DNA of 64,000 nt from Dicaeum eximium (lineage: Eukaryota > Chordata > Aves > Passeriformes > Dicaeidae), in the NCBI GenBank assembly GCA_013396995.1, contig VWZP01002663.1:59486-123485 (forward strand), given 5' to 3'. A program made the position numbers and the translations under genes. Below are positions 13,498-27,500 of this stretch, one piece after another. Position 1 is the first letter of the stretch; each line of letters begins with the position of its first letter. A model generated the notes under the pieces. The model made no database searches and had not been told where the DNA came from. It saw nothing but the letters and a program-made list of their open reading frames with translations.

Positions 13498-16400
13498 TAT
13501 CTGGAGACTGGGTGGGCTGAAGTAATGAAGTGAGCTGGAAGAAGATGGAGAGTCTGGATAAGTGGCACAGTTTTCTAATGAAGAAACAGGTGAGGAGGCA
13601 CCCCAACCAACTTACTCAGGGATAACAAATGGGCCTTAACAGTAACAGATGAAAAGCACTTAGAAGTGTACAGAAGTTATTTTGTACAAGTACACTCAAG
13701 TCTTGCATTTCCTTACATTTTAAAACTCTGCATGACGGCATTCTCAAAAGTCCCTTGTTCTGCATCTGAATCACTACTTTACAATGTCCAGACACACGTT
13801 GTGAAGAGTGGAATTAGATGCTATAGCAGAGCCAGCCTAGCAGGGGCTCCTTGGAGACCAAACATGATCCTTTTCTTCCCATTCCCTGACACATTTTCCT
13901 CCTTTCTTTTAGCATTTTGGTAACCACTGGATCCCTCCAAGAGGTGACTGAATCTGACAACCCAGCAAAAAGTTAATCCAGAAGAGAAGGGTAGGAAAGA
14001 AAACCAGGAAGGAAGCACACAGGCATTTTCTCAGTGTGCAAGCTGAACTGGCTCCCAGTGAAGATGAAATTGGGCAGTAGGAAGGCAGCAGGACCACACC
14101 CCAGGGAGCAGGGGGGAGAAAAGCAAGGCTTCCTCTTTCTTTTCAGATAAAGACCTTCACCATGATAAGCTGAAGGACATAATTACAAAAGTTACAGCAT
14201 GACATAACAATTGCTTAAATCTCCCCATTGATTGGGGCCCCCAGAAAGAGAAGCTCCTTCCAGAAAACATGTCGAAACTATTGATATGTCTTCATTCACA
14301 GTCACAAGTCAAGTCACATGGTGGAATTATTTCACTTTAGCAATGCTTCAGTGACTCACCGGCTGGTGTACAGTATATTACCAACAAAGAACTCATCTTT
14401 ATTGTTTAGCTCATATCTGTGTGGCTGGAAAACAATATAGTTTTATGCAGTCACTCTTATTTTTCTGTATTTCAGTCACACTGGTCCAGTTGTACCCAGG
14501 GACAGCCCACCCACTTCAAGATTAAAACTAGAAGAATAATCCCTCTGTTTTCATTAGAAGTTCTTCCTCCTTTACCCACATTACAACTGCACCCATACTC
14601 AAACAATACACTCCAGACAAAGTTCTGAAGAGTTCTCTTTCTATTTTTCATACATAACAGCTTGCTGACTCCACCACAACACCAAATCCTGGCAATCCTT
14701 GCAGTTAAATTAAATAAATAAGCACTTAAACCCACCTCAAAAAAGGGATAAGGTGATCCAGCTCTCAGCTGCAATATTTGTGCTTGAAAATTGCAGCTCT
14801 GAGTGGCCTGAGGAGCAGCACCTCCCCTGCACTGAACAGCCCAGCCTTTGTTTGGCTCTGACACTGAGCAGGTGGGCTGCTGTGACCAGCGTGAGTCACA
14901 CAAGAAGCCTGTGGTCCCCCAGACACCTGTCGGAGAGTGCTAGGCAAGACCTCCCGAAGTTTCAGAGAGACCTGGGAAGAACAGCTCTCTTCATGCCATG
15001 GGCTAGGAGCAAGGATGCTAATTGCAATCGTGAAGCTGCTGATTATCCTGAGCATGCAAAAGACGTGCACAACTTAGCTTTCCAAATTATTCCCTGCAGA
15101 TCAATCCTTATTGCACAGACAGAAAAATCTGGCTGTGGCCTCTCCCCGCCCCACAGTCCCTCAGGACAGAGCTGGGTCTGCATCCCAGATCTGCAGCATG
15201 AAGTGTCCTGAAGCGGGGAAGGGCTTGCCACACCACCCTCCAGCTACAGACCAGCACCATTCATCACCCCAGCTGACAGGGTAGACTTGTGCACTCAGGA
15301 AAAAAGGGAAAAACAACAAAAACCCCACCACACACTGAGCAGTCTGCAGCAAGAATCAAAGATTATTGCATCACATTCTTGTGCTGCATTCAGGGCTTTT
15401 TTGGCCTGAGCTCTCTTCCTGACATCATCTACCATGACTATCCTCCAAGTTCTGTCTCAGAGCTCATTTCCTCATGGGAGCTCAACAGTCAGAACTACAG
15501 ATACACATGCACATTAAAAAAACTAAATATGCACACACTGTCCAAGTAAGCTCTCAAAGAACAAATTTCCAGTTGGTTTACTTATCTAGCTCCAGCAATC
15601 TACTTTTTTCCAGCCTGTTGTTCTTATCTTCAATATACTGATTTTATTGCAGGATGCTTTTGAAATCAGAACATCAGATATGACTTCCCAACATAGGATT
15701 AGTGACAGGAGGCCTCTGGTGGAGGCTTCTCTGGGCTCCTGGAAGATTGAATTTTTTTTGAAAGACTCCATCTCTTTCTAGACTGTCAAGTGTTGAGTGC
15801 CTTCAATACTATATGCTTAATTGAAAACACCTTTACACTCACTCATGTGAGCTGGGTATACTAATCCTGAACACAAAATATGTCCTCTCACAGTTTTAAA
15901 TAATAATTGTTAACATTTGTATTTAAACATTCCAACTGCAATAAATACATAGTTTCAAAACTATTGCATGTGTGTATCACATAGAAAAATAAAGTACATC
16001 TGTAAGATGTCTATAAGGACACAGTAAAGAAAGCAACAAAACTCAGTTTCCACCAAATAAGTGCATTAATACATTTGTATTTTTAAAAAAAAATCACATT
16101 TTCCTTTTCCCCTTCAGGAAGAGCGGATACTAGCTTCAGTAATTTGGTTTCCAAATAACAGACAGGAAAGAATTTCTCTGAGAGAGATGAAAGGATTTAG
16201 GTAACACTGAATATACAATTAGAATTCCCAAATGTTTATATCACTGGCAGTTCTTGTGGGTGCTGGGGAAAGATTAGGCTTGATTAAATTGCAGACTGGG
16301 CAACTTTATTTATAAACTCACTTGTGAAACACACAATAAAATCTATTTGAGACAAAACTCAGAATTTATTTTTAAAACATCTGAATTAAGTCTCCCAGTT

Positions 16401-17361
16401 ATTTTCAACCTAAAACTCCATTGTGTTAATGTGAACTGAGAAATAAATGAAGTCCCTTGAAAGTGTTAGATGGAGAAGTAAGGGGAAGAGAAAAAGCTAC
16501 TTCAGTTCAAGATTTTGAAGTAGGTATTTCACTGCCTATTTTGACAAAACAGAGATTTCAAATGGGTTTGTCACAGGGTTCTACTTCTACATGGGAAGGA
16601 CCTATTCAGTTCAACTGTCATTTATTTTCATTAGTAATTACTCATTAGCAGATGCATTTTGTCATGACAAGATTCTGTTATTGTGAAAATATTTCCTGGG
16701 TAGTTTGGAAGTCTATGCCCAGAAGGCTGGTTCAAAAATTGAAATTCTAAGGAAGTGACTCCCCAGCAACATATTTCAACAAAGAAATTGGAGGTCAGAG
16801 AGGGAAGGACACAAGTTTAGCAGAAGGTTCCTTTTGGTCCATGCTTTTCTTGAGAAATGTCTAGGTTAATCAGACAAAGAAGTATTCCTATTCTTAACAG
16901 GGAAAATTAAGGTATTCATTACTGATTTTAATAATTATAAACCAAATCTAACAATACTGAATATAGATTTGAAACTTGTGTAAGAGTTTACAGTCAATCC
17001 TGAAGAAGTTGAGTTTAACCTGTTCAATCCACACCCCAGAATACTTTATAGGGAGAAGCACATTCAGCCATCTTTTAGATTTCAAACCTGTCAGAGAAGT
17101 ATCTGACATATATTTGGGTTTGACCCACTTATTATACCATGCTGCTGAGAGAAGAAAGTAGATTGTGTTCCCAAAAGAGTTCAGACAGTCCAAAAGCAAG
17201 CATTTCTTTTCAGGAATTTGGATTTAGATGCATTACAGAAGATCCTCAAAATGTAGGTAAAAGAATAGCAAGCCTTTGCTGCTAACTTGGCATCTGAGAA
17301 CAACAAAAACCTGAAAACAATTAAAATTACAAGTCAGAGCATGAAATATTCCCTCCTTTGA
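13498..17361. other. Unique non-coding DNA, no gene seen
   Basis: Includes a somewhat GC-richer patch at about 14750-15300 with overlapping frames of 152 codons (plus, 14753-15211) and 143 codons (minus, 14472-14903). Neither shows a domain, signal peptide or family resemblance, and both strands are open over much of the patch, as expected from composition. No repeats were recognised. Confidence 0.55.
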
Positions 17362-17377
17362 TTTTTTTTCTTTTTTT

Positions 17378-17408
<31 letters not shown>

Positions 17409-17416
17409 ATTTTTTC
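17362..17416. repeat. T-rich (TTTTTTTTC)n-like polypyrimidine tract
   Basis: A 55-base tract of T with C interruptions at roughly 9-base spacing, becoming pure T and then ending in an AG dinucleotide at 17417-17418. It could be a simple repeat, a reversed poly(A) tail or a polypyrimidine tract of an acceptor site. The 33 codons after the AG are open in one frame, then stop. Confidence 0.85.
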
Positions 17417-17418
17417 AG

Positions 17419-20400
17419 TTTGTCGAGGCTTTGAAAATGTCCTACATTGCCTGTGTGCCAGAGAAGTTGCCTTTTCAACCCACAACTCTGAGTGCTTGTT
17501 TATGTGAAATACACTGCTGAGTTAGCCTTCACCCCTCAGGTCTAATCATAAATTATACTGCCAGGCAGATTTTGTAAAAGCTTTGATTTAGCCATGCAGA
17601 TTTAAAATAGAATACCGAAATGGTAAAACGCAGTTATTGATGGAATATTCGCTGACTTAAGCCACATATTAAGGTTCTCTAAGACAAATCCTGTTTTAGG
17701 CACCTAGCCAAAGGACAAAACTCAGCCCTTAAGGGCTTTTCACGGTGTAACAGATGCTGAAGAACTGAATTAGCAAAGAAACCCTGGAAGCAATAAAGGG
17801 GCTTGTGTAGGGTAGAGCAAACTGGCAAGAAGTGTGCATAGTAAATGCACAAATATGGGAAGTGCTCTGAGGTGGTTAAGCTGCCATTTGATGCCCAAAG
17901 TCCCAGGTTAATACATTAGCATGCCCAAACAGAGTAAGATCCTAAGTGAAAGTCAAAGTTTTCACAGTCTATTTCGGATATTTTCTCAGCCAGCCACCTC
18001 ATCCTCCTTAACAGAAGCCTCTGACAGTAAAGAAAGTAAAACATCCTTCTTTACTTCCATTTTTGTAATGCAAACATTATTCACATAGTAGACTATATGA
18101 ATACACTTTTAAAAAATTCTCCTTACTTACATAATAAATATATAAATGTGCCTGAGTTTTGTGTCCACAGCAATTAATCCCTGTTTTGCAGGATTAAAGA
18201 TTACTGTGGGCTACTTAAAAAACACCACAAAACACAAACAACCCTTTTGAGAGAGAGGGTGCTTCTTTCTATGAGGAGCTCTGCAAGTTGAATTTCAATG
18301 CTCCTAGCATCTGCTTTCTGAAAAACACCATTCACAAAGCTGAAAACAATCCACTATTCTTTAACTGCAGCCATCAGCTAGATCTGACAAATGTTTGAAA
18401 TAAATCTGAAAATAATATCCAAAATTTATCCAATTCCAAGAGTACTGCACTACTTACATCAGAACAGAGAAAATATACTCTCTAATCCCATAGAGTTAAA
18501 AGAAAATCACATACGAAAAATATGTACAGCAGTTGGAAAAAAATTTCTTCTCTTGTGTAGTAAACTGCATTCAGCTACAAGACACCTTACTAATTGAAAA
18601 TAACCTTTTCATGACCTTTAAGCTCCATGCTAATTCACTCTGTTGGTAGCTCTCCTCCAAAAAAAAAAAAAATTAAGCTTCTCAAGTGTGGGCTGAATTG
18701 ATTTTCCTGTTCTGTTTCACTGTCATTTTAATTCAGACTTCTCAATTTCTGTCTAGCTTCTTTCTATAGAGTTAATATAACATTTGGCAAAGAAAAAAAG
18801 GATACTTGTATTTATCTCTCCCTCCCCTGTCACTCACCTCTCCCCCATGAAGTGCAGTCTACAGGCTCTCCATTTGTCACTGTTGTTGTTATCCTAAGAG
18901 CAAGGGAAAACTTTCTGTATCTTTTAAGACAATCTTTTGGCAAGTCTAAGGTAAGTCCTTACACAAGAAGCTGATGCCTTAAGTCAGGTTTCTGTTTTAA
19001 GTGGAAGCTTCTATTTAAGTAGGATTGATGCAAGTTTAATTTAAATTTTCTTTATGCTTTTTAATGGGTTGATGAAAATTGCATTTAAAGCCCAGAAGTC
19101 AGTCCTGACAAAAGGAAGAGATTTGCCACACTCATCAAAGCTTTAAACTGCCTCCTTCACTAGCTAGTATGAGAATATTTTAACAAATAATTAAAACAGA
19201 ATAATGCAGATCCAGTTCAGAGGTCCTTAAATAAACAAGACCAGACAAGTTATCAAATGCTTCTGTAGGGGTGTATTTGGTCTACCAGTATAATCATAAA
19301 ATGGACCACTGAACCACAATGGTAGCAAGACAAAGCAAGTAGTTAATGTTTTGCCAGTCCATGCTCTTAACATTTTGTGTCACAGATACCCATCTGTCTC
19401 ACTATCAACACATCTCTAGGCAGAAACAAACTTCCACTGCACTATCTCCTCTTTCTAAGAGATCCTCCATTAACTTCTAGAAAATCAGCAATAAACTTTC
19501 TCAATGTCTATCCAAAGGTGTCAGTTCTTTGTAATCATCTACCTTATCCTCCAAACAAAAGCTCTGCTGCTACTGGCAGACCTGACCTTTTGCAAAACTC
19601 GCTGCATGAACGCTGTCAGACTGGAGCAGCTGCAGAAGCTCATCCTGTCACTCAGTCTGCTGTCCTTCCACTGTTGACATTCATAACATTTAACTACAAA
19701 TAAAAGAAGCAAATGTCTCCATTTTGGCCAGCACTGAAGAGCAAAGGAAAATTAGGACAACCTAACGAGGAAAACAAGATAAATTGAGGAATCATGTTAT
19801 GCTTTATCTGAAGATGGGAGAATGTATGGTGAAAACAGAAAGCATTCAAGTGGATGAAACACTGGAATATAAATATATTAATTACCTGAAAATGATCATG
19901 AAGATAGCATATGTAATCATTTAGCCTTACAAAATTTTCGATTTTTTTTTTTAAGAAAGATAATCAGTGTGATTCTATGTTTGGGACTCACAACCTAACT
20001 GAATAATGCTCTGTGTAATTGGTTTTCTCCTCTGCAAATATTTACATTGTATCAGTGGAAGAGAAATCCATACTCTTCCATCCCTAGATTAAAGCATCAC
20101 CACCAAGTTACACAAGAAGTCATGGCTAACTGGAAACAGCTGCTAAGCCACTTGCATCTCTGTTGTTTTGCAATACCCACCAGTAACTCAGAAGGGCTGT
20201 ATCTTACATCTGCTTCTCTTCACTTTTACATCAAAGTCTTAATAGATAGATTGTAAGAGAAGTTGTCACTGAAGCTAGGTCTTGAGGAGAGGCACAGAAA
20301 GTCGTGCTGCAGCTGCTGCAGATGTTCCTCTGTATGTTTACTAATAGCTGCCTGCTGAGTTTTAACATATTTGGAGCCAGGATTTCCAGATGTCTCCTCC

Positions 20401-21526
20401 AAAATTAATACAATCAACCAGGAAGTTTACAGAAATAAAATGTTCTAAAAATCTCTCTTTCCTCACAATTTTATTTCTGATTTCTGCAGAGGAACTGTGC
20501 ACCACAAAACAGATCTGCTGCCCTAACATAAATATGCTCAACAACAGCATACCAAATAAAAGTGCTGCAAAAGCTCCCAGATAATAAATCACCACTTTCA
20601 TGTATCAGCAATGGTCCTTGATGCTCAGCAGCACTGGTCAAGCCACTGCACTGCCTCCTCCTTAGTGCTGTTCATATGTTATCAGCACACCAAAATAGGA
20701 GCTAGGGGCTTGGCCTGACATTAATTAATGCCTATCACCTCTGAGAAGACATTATCCATAAAGTCTGATCGTATAAATGGGATACAGACTCAACACACTA
20801 AAATCTAATGAAAATGCACACCAGCATAAACTTGACCAAAATTTTTCTGTCCATCCTATCCTACACTGCCCTCAAGCAAACTCATCTAGTTTGTTTTCCA
20901 AATAAGTTATTTTTAAAAAAAAGAGAAACTTAGACATGATTCACACCCCCAAACTTTCAAGCCATGTTTTGTTATAAAAAATTAAACCCTGCCAAGTCCC
21001 TTTATCAAATTTATCAAATATTTTCCCACTCCTACTGAAGAATTAATGTGCAGCCACTCTTTCTTTAAAAAAGAAATTAATTAAAATAAAAGCAAACAAA
21101 ACAGACTGTACTGAGGAATCCAGTGTATGCTGTATCTTATTCAAGGACTCAAAGTGTTTTCAGCCAGCAACCTACAACAGCCTCTGATTATGATACAACA
21201 GGCACTTATATTTCAGTGAAAATTTTGCAAAGATGTACACACACAAAACAGGTGTGTGTATTTACAGACTTTTCTACCTCCTGCCAGAAATTTTTCTTTA
21301 AACAAAGAACTACCGCTTTTCCTAATGTAATGAACATTTCCAAGTGTTCAATGTTCGAAAATCTAGCTGCAATTAGACAATATAAATCAAACCACAGTAA
21401 TGAAACACACAGATGGCCCAGTTTTTTAACCAACATAGTGAGAAGGTTTTTTCAAAGAATTTCTAGTGATTTTTAGCATTAATATGCAATGTATTTTTGT
21501 CTGTTAGACAGTTATTGTCCATAGAA
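17419..21526. other. Unique non-coding DNA with a short poly(A) run
   Basis: No transposon or gene was recognised. A 15-base A run lies at 18659-18673, but no processed gene copy is visible upstream of it. AT-rich, with short random frames only. Confidence 0.55.
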
Positions 21527-21569
21527 TTTTTTTTTTTTTTTTTTGCATTGGGGGGGAAAATGCCCCCAA
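21527..21569. repeat. T18 run followed by a G/C hairpin
   Basis: Eighteen T residues at 21527-21544 are followed by an inverted repeat: TTGGGGG at 21548-21554 can pair with CCCCCAA at 21563-21569 around an 8-base loop. Simple-sequence origin is likely. Confidence 0.8.
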
Positions 21570-24500
21570 ACCAAAACCCTACACAAAAGTATGTAAAACA
21601 AAGCAAAACAAACAAGGAAACACTTATGCACTACAGCTAAAAGACATAATCTATATGGGGAAGAGAAGTCATTCGAACTTTCCTCCATCACAAGAGTTAA
21701 TTACATCAAACACAGACAAGACTTTCAAAATCTTTACCTAGTATGAGTGAACAAGGACAGAACTGAAGACTTCTGGATGAAATGTGTCCAGCTTTGTCCG
21801 CTGTTCCAGAGCAAACTAATCTCTCTAGTTTGTGCCAACAATTCCATTCTTGTCAAAGTCTGTAATACAGACCTAGAAAAATACTGACTTCATAATGTTT
21901 CAAGTTTTAAGAAAGCTCACAGAAAATTCTTCATCAGCCTGTTATCAGGCAGCATCAGCTGGCAAATGGCAAGTTGAAACAATTGCAAACTATTCTGGAG
22001 AACACTAAGTTAGAAAGAGATTTGATAAAAGCACATTTCAAAACAGTCTTGGCCCAATACCCTTTTCCAAACAAGTATAGTGTATACTTGTTATTGACCA
22101 ACATTCAAACTGTTGCTATAGGAGCTTATCCATCAGCCTCTCATCTGCTCTGCACCTCTATTTTCTTTCCCTTTCTGAGCTAAAAGTAATCTTGAAAATG
22201 TGACGAGGATAGCAGTAAGACTTGAAACCTGAGAAAAACAGACTTTGCAAAGAACTAGTGTTTTCTTATTAACTCTGGGATAAGAAAAAACAACAAACCC
22301 ATCCCTCACTTTCTGGAAGAATATCTTACAACTTACAGATCAAACTTCACTGTCCTCACTTCAGTCGTACATCACCACAACCAAAATGGTTGCTCTCACT
22401 AAAGGGACAGTAGCACCCACTCTTTAGATAAAGAATTACAAATTGTCTCTCAGACCTAAAATCATTGTTTAAATAGTAATTACTTTTTATAACATGTAAA
22501 TGTCAGCTTAGAACAACAAAGAAGTATGAAGTATGAAGCAACTCTGCATTTCAAAGGTGGTAGCTATGGGTAAACAAAATACTGTGCTAGAATACTGCAA
22601 TGACAGAAGCCACGTAATTTGTAGTTTCTACAACACTGCAAACTCTGGAGTGTATTCCTACAAGGGCTGAAAAGAAGCAGAAGTTAAGCAGTATGGAATA
22701 CTTTTCTCTGAATAAAGCTGTAGGAAAGCTTTCCACTCAGAAAAGAAAGGGCTGGAATCTGCTCTTGATTCACTAATATTCAATATAATGCACACAATTT
22801 ACCAAATGTCTGTGTGATTTAGCATCTCGAGATTTTCTTTTTTCCTTCTGCAAAACTCTAGCTCCCCTTAGCCTTTTCTACTTTAGAAAGGACAAGTCAC
22901 CTACCAGGAATTGCTCTCTACCAAAAGCTGAGCTCTACCTTGAAACAAAGGGGCACAGTTCAATTTACCTTTCAAAAGGAGAAAGGAGGTAATTCTATTG
23001 AGCCATAACTAACAGATGCAATTACTATCCAGTAGTAAGTAACACTAATGCTAACATTTAAGAACTAAACGTAGTACTAATGATCTGGGACCATGCCTCT
23101 TATTTTATGAAAATTATAAAGCCAGTATGTTAATCAGTATAGCTGCTGTCAACTCTTATTGTGTTAGCCATCATGCACAAGTCAGCAAAATGCTTTAGCA
23201 ACTGGAAAACTCTGTCTAGATCTTTATCAAGAGCTGATCAGAATAATAAGATCAGAAAGACTTGTGCATCCATTTGATTAAAATATTATGTTCCTTACTG
23301 CCGCATGTACTTCATCACACTTCAGCAAACCAACTCCATTCCATCACTGTTTAAGAAAGTGTTCCAGGGCATAACCATCTATTCTAATAAATTTAGATCA
23401 AATGACACGTTTTAATCGATAGCCTTTGTTCTAGACTGTCATAGAAATATCAAACTGTTAAGGCCTTGAGACACAGAGTTCAACCTGCCTAGATAATTTT
23501 CTTGATCCGCAAATCAAAGGATTTAAACAAATTAGGCTGTCAGTTGCAAACTATTTATAAATTTAAAAGTAGGAGAATATGAGCCATTCACAAAAGATTC
23601 AACTGATTTTTCCACCTTAATACATTCCTGTCCCAAAGACGAACACTGCTTTGTTCCAAAAATAATTAGCGAAATGACAAAAGGTCCAATGTTTTATCTA
23701 CTGTTCTCTATCTCTTGCTCTCCTCTTCTCAAAGCCTTCTGAAACATCCGTGGCTATTATCTGCAACATTTCTCTCTGAGCCTCTTTTAACCCTGTGATT
23801 TATAGACTCCAGAAGTGAAAAAAAGAAGTCTCAAATATAATGAGGTAGAAGAAATAAAGATACTTAATAGTGTTCTAGGAACAACCTTTTGCAGGATTTT
23901 TCAAATAACATGCCAATTTCTGTGAAGTTCTAGAGGACTGTTTTAGCATGAGGTGTGTTTCAACATATACTCCACTGTTAAAGGTGTAGTAGCTCTCACT
24001 GAAGCCAACTGGAGTTTTACACCTACCTTCAGAGAACACTGAAGATGTGTACCTGTGCTACTACAGATATGGAGAGACCCTTCCTTGTTCAAATGTAATT
24101 GCATGCACACAAACAGCATATTAATAGCTCTTGAAAAAGCCACAGCTGTTTCTCACTTCAGGGATTAAATCCAGGTGGATCATGTAACAACTCTTACAGT
24201 TGTGTTGATTATTCCAAGCTTGAACATAGCCAACATTTTAAAAATGTGTAAAAAAATTGGGTGGATTAGGCCACCCTGGTTGGAAAATCTGACAAAATAC
24301 ATAACTTCATATAATTCTCACTGATTTAGGCATGCTGAAAATTGCTGGACCTATACAATAGACACTGCATCATTGCACTCTTTGCCAGTTAGGAAATGGG
24401 ACTAACATACACAAACATCTGAGAATATGGAACTGATCTATAGATTAAATTCAAGTGGAAAATTGTCTCATTTTCTCTTCACCCAAGAGTCTGCTATTCT

Positions 24501-27500
24501 GACTCCTGTTTCTGTTGGATAAGATTGTAAATATTAATAGGAATATTGAAAGTCCAGCTTATGGACCTATTTTGGAACGTGATCCTGTTATAAAATACAT
24601 TATGTTTTATAATACATTAGCTTCCAATGAATCACACTGTAAAGTTTTGTGTCACATTATTTAATATATTATGTTTTGCAAATATGAAGTCAAACTTATA
24701 TAGTCCCTTTGTGAAGCATGGGTATAATTACTTAAATCAATACTTATTATTTCATCAGCTGGCACAGAAAACAAAGTTCCATCCTCAAAATACCACTGCA
24801 CAGTTCCCAGTGTTATTAATTTCTTTTTCATTAGCATGGATAATACCACAAAAATATGCTGCTAACTGAACCTACAAGCATGATCCTGTAAAGAAATGTG
24901 CAACTATAGCCGATACCTATCGAAACCAAGCGAGCTCAAATGATTTCCAGTTCTTGTGATTTCATCATGAGTCATATCTAGTGTTTTCCTTGAGTCACAC
25001 ATTTAGGAGCCTCAACCATGGTGCCCATAATTACATTTTACAATTTCATTACTGTGGTAAAAAAGAGAGGAATCTGTCAGTTTACATACATGCATCAAGA
25101 CACGAAGCATGCAAGTGACACTCTTGTCACGTGCCAGATTATTTTGTATCAAATTTTGGTGAAACAAAACCAAGACATAGTTACAAAAGTCCTTTTCATC
25201 TTCTAATGGTAACTTCTGAGTAAACGTGCAACAAGATCCACATACATGAATTCCAGTGTGTCTTCTTTGCTGCATAAACACCCACAAATGAAAGAACTGC
25301 CATTTTTTTCCTCATAGAGAAAAACAAGTGCTTATTTATTGGACAGCTTCTGATAGCAATGGTATGCCATTCCACCCACATATAAGATGGAACAAGCCAA
25401 AAACTGCAGGGACATAGATGAAGTTAAATCTTGCAGCTGGGTCATTTTTTCGTCTCCCAACCAAATAAAATTAATGAGTTGTATTGGTAAGTAAACAACA
25501 CTGACTGGGCCTTGGTTGCTAAAAGCTCTTATTCTGTTATATGATTTCAAAGCCATTCAAATGCTGTTCAAGGTGCAAGTGGGCATGTAAGAATCAACAC
25601 TTTATAAATCAGAAGGTAAAAGAGAAAACATGTAAGTGAAGACATAGTTTTATATTTTAAAATTCAGCTCCTCTGAATACCCTTGAAACTCTTACTAAGT
25701 TTTCAAAAAAACACAAATTGCCTTTCAATATCCACATAAACACCAGTATATCTGAACCACTGTTGAGAGCAAATTCTGCTATTGCAGCACTGACCAAATC
25801 AACTTAAGTCAGTAGAGGAACAAGAAGAAAAACTTCTCCCACCCTCATTTCCAACACAGAAGGTATTAAAACTTTCTCTCAGGTTGCACCCAGCAGGAAA
25901 CACTTCTGATTCAGCATTGGATTAAGTAGATGAACTAACAGATCTCTGTCACATCAAATTGTTATGATATTTTGTATTTTAAGTAACTTGCCATTTAATA
26001 TGGAAAACCAAAAAGACCCCAAAATAAACTCTCTCCACAAGACTTATTCAAGCAAGCATGAACGTAAGGTTCAACAGAGCTTAAGGCAGTATGGGAAATC
26101 TGCAACAAGGATGAGCTTCTAAAATGTGTTGTCATTTGCTAAAATAAGTAAGAATGTGCTCTGGCTTCTATTCTTAAAAACATCCCCATCTGGCCTCAGC
26201 AAACAGGAGAAGAGTGATGCAATTTTCACAGCACCCACAGCCTCCAACCCAGACACTCATCACCTAGGTGTTAGCAAGCCCTTACACAGGGCTTCTCAAA
26301 TTACTGTTTCCCACCAAGACCTGAAACTGGCTCCCTTTAACATCTGTTAATCTAATTGGTTCCTACGAGCCCGTAACAATTAAACCTGTTGTTGCAAGGA
26401 GCAACAGGGAAAGGGGATTTTATACATCCACAGCTGGGCTGTTAGCAGAACAAATGGACTGCATCTTACTCAAGGGCTCCCACCAAAATTCACTAACTAA
26501 ACTGTGAGAACAAGAACAGCCTCAGATGAAGCTGATGGCCTCAGCAAGTGGGCTGAGCTCAAAGTACTGATTAGCTGCTCTGTCACAACAGCAGTCACTA
26601 AGGGGGACAAAGGCTGCCCCACTTCTCTAGTCATCAAATACAACAAAGTTAGTGACAGGGATGACTAGCCATGGCAAAGATGGATTGAAGAACCCATTCA
26701 AAGAGTAAACAGAATTTTTGCATGATCTATTATTAAGCTGACAATTTTTGGTTAGCCTGTAATAAGAAGGAAAAAAATGAAATCAAAGTCCTCGTTTAGA
26801 TTCAAAGTATTTTTTCAAAAGGTAAGTAATTCAACAGCTGAAGAAACTGAACTCTTTACTTATGGAGAATACTTCAGTGTATTTCAAGTAGAAATAACTT
26901 TTTTTTTTCCCTAAGAAGAAGTGAAAACAGAACTAAGTAATACCCAGCTCAGTATCAGCCCTGGTCCCTATTCCAGACACTTCAGAATATCTCTGTGTAT
27001 TCACAGCAGATTGTCACCCTCAAAGGAATTTTCATACATCTAAGCAACGTGAATAAAGGCTTGCAGAGCAGGAGCTGTAATATACTCACTATCATTAGCC
27101 TACAGAAGAAAAGGAATAAAAACTTTGTCATAAGTTTTGCAGATGTCTAAGCACAAACATCTTACACTCTGAGAAAGCAAGTGAACCCTGACGTTTTCTT
27201 GCAGTGTACCAGATTAATAAGGCTTCTTTCTTGTCCCTTCTACAGTCTAGTTTTAAAATTACTTAACAAAACCCTTCTCAAAAGTGTTTTTCCTCTGTGC
27301 TCTCTGCTATACTTTCTACCCTAGTATTAAGGCCAAAACAGCTGGGCAGAATGCTGAATTGAGGTGACACCATCACAACCATTAGAAGTTCCTCAGAAGC
27401 TCCTGCAACAGTCTAACACTTTATGCGCTTCACACTAGGACACCTGGAAGTTTACTAGCTCCCATCTTAGGGTGTGGGGAGAACAACTGCTATTTACTTT

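Noticed and set aside
13255..13606. Phe/Gly/Leu-rich and Lys/Pro/Asn-rich proteins on the two strands
   Set aside because: Direct translation of the A/C-only tract; compositional artefact.
14472..15211. Frames of 143 and 152 codons on opposite strands
   Set aside because: They overlap in part, have no domain or family resemblance, and occur in a GC-richer patch where stops are rarer by chance.
18659..18673. Poly(A) tail of a processed pseudogene
   Set aside because: No gene-like sequence or flanking target duplication is visible upstream.
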